Below, one piece after another: positions 6,157 to 12,598 of a stretch of DNA of 15,114 nucleotides; the first letter of the stretch is position 1; every line of letters begins with the position of its first letter. The DNA lies in contig UPZA01000025.1 in assembly GCA_900538575.1 (NCBI GenBank), forward strand, positions 1-15,114, written 5' to 3'. The DNA comes from an uncultured Ruminococcus sp. GTDB lineage: Bacteria > Bacillota > Clostridia > Oscillospirales > Ruminococcaceae. Position numbers and translations under genes: made by a program. The notes beneath the pieces were generated by a model. The model worked only from the letters and a program-made list of their open reading frames with translations, ran no database searches and was not told where the DNA came from.

Positions 6157-6891
6157 ATGGCAACAGCTTTAATTACAGGCTCTTCAAGAGGAATCGGCGC
6201 GGCTATAGCTTTAAGGCTTGCTAAGGACGGCTTTGACATAGCTCTCAACGATTTAAACGAGGGAATGTTTGAAAATAACGATATTGCGGAAAAAATCAGG
6301 GAATTCGGAGTAAAATGCGAAATTTTCCTCGCCGACGTATCTGATTATTCGCAGTGTGAGGAAATGGTCGGCAGCGTTAAGGAAAAATTCGGCGGACTGG
6401 ACGTTTTAGTAAACAATGCCGGAATAACTAAGGACGGACTTATGGCGAGAATGTCTGAGGAGCAGTATGATAAGGTAATAGCGGTAAATCAGAAAAGCGT
6501 GTTTAATATGATGAAGCTTGCCGGAAAAATAATGATGAAGCAGAGAAGCGGAAGGATTATCAATATGGCTTCCGTTGCCGGTCTTTACGGAAATCCGGGG
6601 CAGATCAATTATTCAGCCTCTAAGGCTGCCGTTATAGGAATGACAAAGACCGTTGCCAAGGAGCTTGGCTCAAGGGGCGTCGGCGTCAACGCCGTTGCTC
6701 CGGGATTTATAAAAACTCCCATGACCGATAAGCTTACCGAAGAGCAGAAAAACGCAGTGCTGAATCTTATCGCCATGAAGCGTTACGGCCTTCCGGAGGA
6801 GATTGCCGGAGTAGTTTCTTTCCTTGCCTCAGAGGATTCAAGCTATGTTACCGGACAGGTTATCGAGATTTCCGGCGGGCTTTCGATGTAA
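6157..6891 (+). CDS. fabG: 3-oxoacyl-ACP reductase
   Basis: FabG reduces 3-oxoacyl-ACP to (R)-3-hydroxyacyl-ACP. The 244-residue classical short-chain dehydrogenase shows TGSSRGIG (7-14), NNAG (86-89), Asn111, Ser139, and the YSASK motif with Tyr152 and Lys156. Strand two ends in LNDLN with Asp32, an acidic residue that in classical short-chain dehydrogenases usually selects NAD(H) over NADP(H). AGGAGG is present about 8 bases before the ATG. A 130-base gap separates it from fabK; a CGATAC/GTATCG inverted repeat (6044-6049, 6082-6087) lies there, but no good promoter. Two stop codons in a row (TAATAA) end the gene, with fabF 25 bases further. Confidence 0.95.
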   Translation: MATALITGSSRGIGAAIALRLAKDGFDIALNDLNEGMFENNDIAEKIREFGVKCEIFLADVSDYSQCEEMVGSVKEKFGGLDVLVNNAGITKDGLMARMSEEQYDKVIAVNQKSVFNMMKLAGKIMMKQRSGRIINMASVAGLYGNPGQINYSASKAAVIGMTKTVAKELGSRGVGVNAVAPGFIKTPMTDKLTEEQKNAVLNLIAMKRYGLPEEIAGVVSFLASEDSSYVTGQVIEISGGLSM

Positions 6892-6916
6892 TAAAAAAGA
6901 GAAAAGGAATGTATAT

Positions 6917-8155
6917 ATGAGCAGAAGAGTTGTAATTACTGGACTGGGAACTATTAATCCGCTCGGAAACAATGTACACGAATTCTGGGAGGGAGTAAAG
7001 TCTAATAAGCTTGGAATAGACAGAATCAAGGAGTTTGAAACAGACGATATCGGAGTAAGCGTAGCGGGAATTGTAAAAGGCTTTGAGCCTACGGACTTCA
7101 TTGAAAAAAAAGAAGCGAGAAAAATGGAACGGTTTACACATTTTGCGGTAGTGGCTTCAGACGAGGCTCTCAAGGACTGCGGATCGGATTTCAAGGATAT
7201 CGATCCTTACAGAGCCGGAGTAATAATAGGCTGCGGCATAGGCGGAATCGGGCTTACTCTCAGCGAATATGAAAAATTTCTGGGCAAGGGAGTTAACAGG
7301 GTATCTCCGTTTTACGTTCCTATGATGATAGGAAATATGGCGGCGGGACAGGTTTCTATGAAAACCGGCTTCAAGGGAGATAATTTTTCAACTGTAACCG
7401 CATGCGCTTCAGGTACTCACGCGGTAGGAGAGTCCTTCAGAAAAATAAAGGACGGTTATCTTGACGTTGCGCTCTGCGGAGGAACCGAATCGGCAATACT
7501 GCGTTTCACACTTGCCGGCTTCAACAATATGAAGGCGCTTACTAAGGCGGAGGATCCTAAAAGGGCGTCCATACCCTTCGACAAGGAAAGAAGCGGCTTT
7601 GTTCTGGGAGAGGGCTGCGGAATGCTTGTGCTTGAGGAATACGAGCATGCGAAGGCCAGAGGCGCAAACATATATGCGGAGGTTGCCGGCTATGGCGCGA
7701 CCTGCGACGCATATCATATAACGTCTCCTGATCCGGAGGGAGAGGGCGCCGCCGCCGCAATGAAAAACGCCTACACGGAAGCCGGACTTAAGCCGGAGGA
7801 TGTGACATATATTAATTCTCACGGCACTTCTACAGGTCTTAACGATAAATATGAAACTCTGGCTATTAAAAAGGCGCTGGGCGACGCGGCCTACAATGTT
7901 AAAATCAATTCTACCAAATCCATGATAGGACATCTTCTTGGCGCGGCAGGCGGCGTGGAGGCAGTTGTAACGGCTCTCAGCGTTAAAAATGACATTATCC
8001 ATAAAACTATCGGTTACCAGACGCCGGATGAGGAATGCGATCTTGATTACTGCGTTTTAGGCAATGTTGAAACAACTGTAAACGCGGCGCTTTCAAACTC
8101 TCTCGGCTTCGGCGGACATAACGCTACAATTTGTATGAAAAAGGCTATTGATTAA
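6917..8155 (+). CDS. fabF: 3-oxoacyl-ACP synthase II (beta-ketoacyl-ACP synthase II)
   Basis: FabF condenses acyl-ACP with malonyl-ACP to elongate the chain by two carbons. The 412-residue protein has the Cys-His-His triad Cys163 (VTACASGTH), His302 (NSHGTST) and His339 (KSMIGHLLGAAGG), and the C-terminal SLGFGGHNA. The position of Cys163 matches that of well-studied FabF proteins. The start at the ATG at 6917 is preferred because AAAAGGA lies 8 bases upstream and the protein then opens with the standard RRVVITGLG strand. The open frame extends further upstream to 6824 only through fabG. A three-codon frame ATG-TAT-ATA-TGA (6909-6920) overlaps the start. Confidence 0.97.
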   Translation: MSRRVVITGLGTINPLGNNVHEFWEGVKSNKLGIDRIKEFETDDIGVSVAGIVKGFEPTDFIEKKEARKMERFTHFAVVASDEALKDCGSDFKDIDPYRAGVIIGCGIGGIGLTLSEYEKFLGKGVNRVSPFYVPMMIGNMAAGQVSMKTGFKGDNFSTVTACASGTHAVGESFRKIKDGYLDVALCGGTESAILRFTLAGFNNMKALTKAEDPKRASIPFDKERSGFVLGEGCGMLVLEEYEHAKARGANIYAEVAGYGATCDAYHITSPDPEGEGAAAAMKNAYTEAGLKPEDVTYINSHGTSTGLNDKYETLAIKKALGDAAYNVKINSTKSMIGHLLGAAGGVEAVVTALSVKNDIIHKTIGYQTPDEECDLDYCVLGNVETTVNAALSNSLGFGGHNATICMKKAID

Positions 8156-8166
8156 GGAGAATGTAT

Positions 8167-8652
8167 ATGAGCGAAAATATGATTGCCTGTAATCTTACAT
8201 TCGAGGAAATAAACAAACTTGCGGATAAGGTTGAAAACGGAAAGCTTTCGAAGGTAAAGATCAAAAACGGCGACTGCGAGATTGTGATAGAAAAGGAAAT
8301 AAAAGGGCCTCCCGTTATGCCGATGATTCCGCCTCCGTCGATGGGTATGGCTGTAGGAACGGCTCCTGCTTCTCCGTCGGTTTCGCAGGAGCAGCCCGAA
8401 GCGGAAAAGGAAATAAGCGGAAACATAGTTAAGGCGCCTATCGTAGGCACATACTATTCAAAGCCCGGACCTGACAAGGCTTCCTTTGTCGAGGTGGGAA
8501 AAACCGTTAAAAAGGGCGACGTGCTGATGATAATCGAGTCTATGAAGCTTATGAACGAGGTGCAAAGCGAATTTGACGGCGTTGTAAAGGAAATACTGGT
8601 CAGTGACGGAGCGGCCGTTGAATACGATCAGCCTATTATGATAATCGGATAA
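8167..8652 (+). CDS. accB: Biotin carboxyl carrier protein of acetyl-CoA carboxylase
   Basis: This protein carries the biotin that AccC carboxylates and AccA/AccD discharge onto acetyl-CoA. The 161-residue form has an N-terminal helical part, a linker rich in Pro, Met and Ala (about 47-80), and a C-terminal biotinyl domain with the motif ESMKLMNEV, in which Lys127 is the biotinylation site. The first motif residue after Glu is Ser, where Ala is commonest; this variant is tolerated in the family. The ATG at 8167 is chosen over the in-frame ATG at 8161, because AGGAG (8155-8159) then has a 7-base spacer, against 1 base for the other. The ribosome binding site overlaps the fabF stop codon, suggesting translational coupling. 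No biotin ligase (birA) is in the window. Confidence 0.95.
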   Translation: MSENMIACNLTFEEINKLADKVENGKLSKVKIKNGDCEIVIEKEIKGPPVMPMIPPPSMGMAVGTAPASPSVSQEQPEAEKEISGNIVKAPIVGTYYSKPGPDKASFVEVGKTVKKGDVLMIIESMKLMNEVQSEFDGVVKEILVSDGAAVEYDQPIMIIG

Positions 8653-8664
8653 GGAGGGGAAATA

Positions 8665-9099
8665 ATGTCCGACGCAGTATATAACAAGGAGCAGATAATG
8701 GAGATTATCCCTCACCGAGATCCTTTTCTGCTGATCGACGAGATCAACGAGATAGAGCCGGGAAAGAGAGTAGTTGCAACTAAGCATATAAATGAAGACG
8801 ATTTCTGGTTCAAAGGTCATTTTCCTGAATATCCTGTTACCCCGGGAGTTCTCATGATAGAAATGCTTGCGCAGGCCGGGGCCGCGGCAATGCTGGTTCT
8901 TCCTGAAAATAAGGGTAAGCTGGGGCTTTTTGCCGGTATCGACAAAGCAAAATTCAAAAAACAGGTAGTTCCCGGCGACACGCTGAAGCTTGAGGTTGAA
9001 ATCATAAAGGTAAAGGGCCCTATCGGAGTAGGAAAGGGTATCGCAACTGTTGACGGTCAGAAGGCGGTTTCCGCGGAGATCACTTTTGCTATTAAATAA
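8665..9099 (+). CDS. fabZ: 3-hydroxyacyl-ACP dehydratase
   Basis: FabZ removes water from 3-hydroxyacyl-ACP to give the trans-2-enoyl-ACP used by FabK. The 144-residue hot-dog-fold protein has IPHRDPFLLID (15-25) and the signature GHFPEYPVTPGVLMIE (51-66) with catalytic His52 and Glu66, followed by LAQAG. The ATG at 8665 follows AAGGAGG with a 7-base spacer, and that site overlaps the accB stop codon. Placement between accB and accC is the usual Firmicute order. No FabA-type isomerase is present, so the window does not explain how unsaturated fatty acids are made. Confidence 0.97.
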   Translation: MSDAVYNKEQIMEIIPHRDPFLLIDEINEIEPGKRVVATKHINEDDFWFKGHFPEYPVTPGVLMIEMLAQAGAAAMLVLPENKGKLGLFAGIDKAKFKKQVVPGDTLKLEVEIIKVKGPIGVGKGIATVDGQKAVSAEITFAIK

Positions 9100-9137
9100 A
9101 AGTGAAAAATCAAACATACCTGAAAGTAGGCGAATAA

Positions 9138-10484
9138 ATGTTTAAAAAGGTATTGATTGCCAATAGAGGCGAGATTGCTGTCAGAATAATAAGGGCGTGC
9201 AGAGAGCTTGGAATACGCTGCGTCGCCGTTTATTCCACTGCCGACCGGAACGCTCTTCATGCGCAGATAGCCGACGAGGCGGTGTGTATAGGGCCTGCCG
9301 ATACAAAGGACAGCTATCTGAATATGAAGGCTATTATAGCGGCATGTGAAACTACGGGCTGTGACGCCGTCCATCCCGGCTTCGGTTTTTTATCCGAAAA
9401 CGCCGCTTTTGCAAAAATGTGCAGAAAGTGCAATATAGAATTTATAGGACCGTCGCCGGAATCAATTGAAATGCTGGGCGACAAGGCGGCCGCCAAGGAA
9501 ACTATGAAGAGGGCTGGAGTGCCGGTTATACCCGGCTCGGACGGAGCTGTCCGCACATTAGAGGAAGCGGAGGAGGCCGCGGAAAAAATCGGATTTCCGC
9601 TGCTTGTAAAGGCTTCTGCGGGCGGAGGCGGACGCGGCATAAGAATGGTGGAATCAAGGGAGCAGCTTGCGGCGCAGATAACCGCGGCTCAGTCGGAGGC
9701 AAAGAGCTTTTTCGGGGACGACGCCGTTTATATGGAAAGGTTCGTTGAAAATCCAAGACATATCGAAATACAGATACTTGCCGATAAGCAGGGGAACGTT
9801 ATACATCTGGGAGAGCGTGACTGCAGTATGCAGCGGCGTAATCAGAAGGTTCTTGAGGAAAGCCCCAGCCCTGTTATGACCGACGAGCTTAGGAGAAAAA
9901 TGGGCGAGGCGGCCGTAAAGGCGGCGAAGGTCTGCGGCTATTATAATGCCGGAACTATCGAGTTTCTTGTGGAAAACGGAAAAGATTTTTACTTCATGGA
10001 AATGAATACAAGAATACAGGTTGAGCATCCGGTAACGGAATTTGTGACCGGAGTAGATCTTGTCAAGGCTCAGATAAAGATCGCGTCGGGAATTCCTCTT
10101 GAAATCAAGCAGGAGGATATAACTATTTCGGGGCATTCGATCGAATGCCGTATCAACGCTGAAAATCCAAAGCTTAATTTCCGTCCTTCTCCGGGAAAAA
10201 TAATAGCTTTGCATACTCCGGGCGGTCCGGGAATAAGAATAGATTCAGCGGCGTATCAGGGATATACCATTTCACCCTATTATGATTCCATGATAGCAAA
10301 GCTGATAGTTTACGCCCCTGCAAGGGAAGAGGCTATCATGAAAATGAAATGGGCTCTTTCAGAGTTTATTGTAGAGGGTATTGATACGAACATAGACTTC
10401 CAGCTTGCGCTGATAAAGTGTAAAGCCTTTGAAAGCGGGGAATACAGCAACCGTTTTCTTGATACATTTGAATTTGAAGGATAG
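9138..10484 (+). CDS. accC: Biotin carboxylase subunit of acetyl-CoA carboxylase
   Basis: AccC uses ATP and bicarbonate to carboxylate the biotin on AccB. The 448-residue ATP-grasp protein opens with KVLIANRGEIAVRIIRAC (4-21), and has Lys116, Lys159, the glycine-rich loop AGGGGRGIR (161-169), and FMEMNTRIQVEHPVTE (286-301) with Glu288, Asn290 and Arg292. Arg338 is in ECRINAE. The length is normal and the protein is complete. The ATG at 9138 is preceded only by a weak TAGGCG, so it may be translated less efficiently than its neighbours. It lies 38 bases after fabZ and 17 bases before accD. Confidence 0.97.
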   Translation: MFKKVLIANRGEIAVRIIRACRELGIRCVAVYSTADRNALHAQIADEAVCIGPADTKDSYLNMKAIIAACETTGCDAVHPGFGFLSENAAFAKMCRKCNIEFIGPSPESIEMLGDKAAAKETMKRAGVPVIPGSDGAVRTLEEAEEAAEKIGFPLLVKASAGGGGRGIRMVESREQLAAQITAAQSEAKSFFGDDAVYMERFVENPRHIEIQILADKQGNVIHLGERDCSMQRRNQKVLEESPSPVMTDELRRKMGEAAVKAAKVCGYYNAGTIEFLVENGKDFYFMEMNTRIQVEHPVTEFVTGVDLVKAQIKIASGIPLEIKQEDITISGHSIECRINAENPKLNFRPSPGKIIALHTPGGPGIRIDSAAYQGYTISPYYDSMIAKLIVYAPAREEAIMKMKWALSEFIVEGIDTNIDFQLALIKCKAFESGEYSNRFLDTFEFEG

Positions 10485-10501
10485 GAGGCGGCGGATAAAA
10501 A

Positions 10502-11386
10502 ATGTTAGAGGATCTTTTTAAGGTCGTAAAGACGAGATTCAACGGAAGTGAAAAGGCGGAGGTCAAATCTGCCGCAGAATCCAATAAAATACCGGATGAT
10601 CTGCTTTTTAAATGTCCGAGATGCCGATGCGTTGTATTTGAGGACGAAATCAGAGCCGTTAATATGGTTTGTCCGGGATGCGGCTATCACGCCAGACTTA
10701 CGGCTCAGGAGCGTCTTGCTATTACGGTTGACAAGGGAAGCTTTCGTGAAATAAACGGAAATATGACAAGTAGGAACCCTATAGGATTCCCGGGCTATGA
10801 GGAAAAGCAGCAAGGTCTCAGAGAGAAAACCGGTCTAAACGACGCCGTTGTAACAGGAGAGGCTGAAATCAGAGGGATTCCTGTCGTGATCGGTATCATG
10901 GATTCCAGATTCATGATGGCTTCAATGGGAAGCGTAGTCGGTGAAAAGATTGCAAGAGCTTTCGAATACGGCGCGAAGCATAAAATGCCTGTTATATTGT
11001 TTACCGCTTCGGGGGGAGCGAGAATGCAGGAGGGCATAGTCTCCCTTATGCAGATGGCGAAAACCTCCGGAGCCGCCGCAAGGCACGACGACGCGGGCCA
11101 GCTTTATATTACAGTGCTGACTGATCCTACGACCGGAGGAGTTACGGCGTCCTTTGCGTCGCTTGGGGATATTATAATAGCCGAGCCTAAAGCGCTTATA
11201 GGATTTGCGGGAAGGCGCGTTATAGAGGGTACTATAAAGCAAAGGCTTCCCGATGATTTTCAGCTTGCCGAATTTCTGCTTGAAAAGGGATTTATAGACA
11301 TGATAGTTGAAAGGCGCAGAATGCGCAGCGTGCTTTCACATCTGCTGAAGCTGCACGGCTATCTTCCGGATAAGGAGGGACGCTGA
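10502..11386 (+). CDS. accD: Acetyl-CoA carboxylase carboxyltransferase, beta subunit
   Basis: With AccA this subunit moves the carboxyl group from biotin to acetyl-CoA to form malonyl-CoA. The 294-residue protein has an N-terminal four-cysteine zinc ribbon (Cys38, Cys41, Cys57, Cys60) and then the crotonase-fold domain with SGGARMQEGIVSLMQM, TDPTTGGVTASFA and GFAGRRVIEGTI. The ATG at 10502 follows AGGAGG by 13 bases, a rather long spacer. The end of accD carries the ribosome binding site of accA, and the two genes are separated by a single base, which favours coupled production of the two subunits. Confidence 0.97.
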   Translation: MLEDLFKVVKTRFNGSEKAEVKSAAESNKIPDDLLFKCPRCRCVVFEDEIRAVNMVCPGCGYHARLTAQERLAITVDKGSFREINGNMTSRNPIGFPGYEEKQQGLREKTGLNDAVVTGEAEIRGIPVVIGIMDSRFMMASMGSVVGEKIARAFEYGAKHKMPVILFTASGGARMQEGIVSLMQMAKTSGAAARHDDAGQLYITVLTDPTTGGVTASFASLGDIIIAEPKALIGFAGRRVIEGTIKQRLPDDFQLAEFLLEKGFIDMIVERRRMRSVLSHLLKLHGYLPDKEGR

Positions 11387-11387
11387 T

Positions 11388-12191
11388 ATGAATAATAAAA
11401 CTCCTTGGGAAAGAATGGAGCTGCTTCGAGGCAAGGAACGTCCGACTATAAACGATTATATACCCCTTATATTCGAAGAGTTCTACGAAATGCACGGAGA
11501 CAGATTATACGGCGACGACGCCGCAATACTTGGAGGTATAGCCCGTCTTGAGGGAATTCCGGTAACGGTTATAGCCGAGGTAAAGGGCAGAGACCTTAAT
11601 GAAAATAAGAAAACAAATTTTGCTATGCCTCATCCGGAGGGCTACAGAAAAGCCCTGAGACTTGCAAAGCAGGCAGAAAAGTTTCACAGACCGGTTATCT
11701 GCTTTATAGACACCCCCGGCGCGTTCTGCGGAGTTGAAGCTGAGGAAAGAGGTCAGGGCGAAGCGATAGCCAGAAATATCATGGAATTCATGAGATTGAG
11801 AACGCCCATTACTTCCGTGGTTCTCGGTGAGGGCGAAAGCGGAGGCGCGCTTGCGATCGGCGTGTGCGACAGACTTGCCGTGCTTGAAAACGCTTTATAT
11901 TCGGTGATATCTCCGAGGGGCTGCGCAAGTATACTCTGGAAGGACGCTGCCCGCGAAAGGGAAGCGTGTGAAATTCTCAGGATAACCGCCGAGGATATGC
12001 TTGAGATGGGAGTGGCGGAGGCCATAATCGAGGAGCCGAACGGAAGCGCTCATAACGATTTATATAAAATAGCAGAAAATATTAAGGAATTTTTGTCAGA
12101 TACTATAAGAGAAAATTTACAAAAAGATATTGACATTTTGCTTGAAGCAAGGTACACTAAGTTTAGAAAAATCGGAGAATATAACGAATAG
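11388..12191 (+). CDS. accA: Acetyl-CoA carboxylase carboxyltransferase, alpha subunit
   Basis: This is the partner of AccD in the carboxyltransferase complex. The 267-residue protein is shorter than the enterobacterial form (about 319 residues), lacking part of the N-terminal extension, as is common in Firmicutes. Recognisable parts are the start TPWERMELLR, INDYIPLIFEEFYEMHGDR, FIDTPGAFCG (106-115), EERGQGEAIARN, GEGESGGALAIGV, and SPRGCASILWKD, typical of AccA. The ATG lies one base after the accD stop, with AAGGAGGG inside the accD end (11372-11379). It is followed by a 72-base gap before acpP. Confidence 0.97.
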   Translation: MNNKTPWERMELLRGKERPTINDYIPLIFEEFYEMHGDRLYGDDAAILGGIARLEGIPVTVIAEVKGRDLNENKKTNFAMPHPEGYRKALRLAKQAEKFHRPVICFIDTPGAFCGVEAEERGQGEAIARNIMEFMRLRTPITSVVLGEGESGGALAIGVCDRLAVLENALYSVISPRGCASILWKDAAREREACEILRITAEDMLEMGVAEAIIEEPNGSAHNDLYKIAENIKEFLSDTIRENLQKDIDILLEARYTKFRKIGEYNE

Positions 12192-12208
12192 TTATATTTT
12201 ACTAAATG

Positions 12209-12236
12209 TTATATCGGTGTTAGCACCTTTATATAA
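12209..12236 (+). repeat. Symmetric hairpin between accA and acpP
   Basis: TTATAT (12209-12214) mirrors ATATAA (12231-12236), and inside them GGTG (12216-12219) mirrors CACC (12224-12227) around a TTAG loop, with a 1-by-3 internal mismatch. There is no T-run directly after it, so it is unlikely to be a strong terminator. It could be an mRNA processing or stability element ahead of the highly expressed acpP, or a chance structure in AT-rich DNA. Confidence 0.35.
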
Positions 12237-12263
12237 AAATTAGACAATGGAGGAAATAAGAAG

Positions 12264-12491
12264 ATGGTTTTTGACAAGGTAAAAGAGCTTATCGTTGACC
12301 AGCTTGATGTTGAAGAAGACGCTGTAAAGACGGAGTCGGTAATTATTGACGATCTCGGGGCTGATTCGCTTGACGTCGTTGATCTGGTTATGTCAATCGA
12401 GGAAGAATTTGATATTGAAATTCCTGACGAAGCGGTTGAAGGTATCAAGACTGTTGGCGATATTGTAAGCTACATCGAAAGCAATCAGTGA
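12264..12491 (+). CDS. acpP: Acyl carrier protein
   Basis: ACP carries the growing acyl chain as a thioester on a 4'-phosphopantetheine arm and is a substrate of FabD, FabH, FabF, FabG, FabZ and FabK. The 75-residue, very acidic protein has the invariant attachment motif DSLDVVDL with Ser35, preceded by DDLGA, and ends with VGDIVSYIES, all typical. GGAGG is found 10 bases before the ATG. It is the last gene of the cluster and is followed at once by a strong terminator. No holo-ACP synthase gene is in the window. In many Clostridia acpP lies near fabH/fabK, so its position after accA is of note. Confidence 0.97.
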   Translation: MVFDKVKELIVDQLDVEEDAVKTESVIIDDLGADSLDVVDLVMSIEEEFDIEIPDEAVEGIKTVGDIVSYIESNQ

Positions 12492-12500
12492 TTTAAATAT

Positions 12501-12529
12501 AAAGGCGGACGCGAAAGCGTCCGCCTTTT
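12501..12529 (+). terminator. Strong intrinsic terminator after acpP, probably bidirectional
   Basis: A perfect 12-bp stem AAAGGCGGACGC / GCGTCCGCCTTT (12501-12512 and 12517-12528) closes a GAAA tetraloop and is followed by TTTTC. It begins 9 bases after the acpP stop. On the other strand the stem is followed by TTTATATTTAAA, so it may also stop feoB transcripts, whose stop codon is about 70 bases away. Confidence 0.93.
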
Positions 12530-12598
12530 CTATAATATAGCGCACAGTCAGATAAGACTTAGAATTTGAACATATAATATAAGGTGGAATCGGCAGTT

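Noticed and set aside
6824..6916. Extended fabF start inside fabG
   Set aside because: The extension overlaps fabG coding sequence, and the ATG at 6917 has a well-placed ribosome binding site and the standard protein start.
7409..8002. Long open frame on the minus strand inside fabF (197 codons)
   Set aside because: It is entirely antisense to catalytic parts of fabF, has no ribosome binding site of note and no recognisable domain; it follows from the codon pattern of fabF.
9654..10214. Long open frame on the minus strand inside accC (186 codons)
   Set aside because: Fully antisense to conserved accC sequence with no family resemblance.
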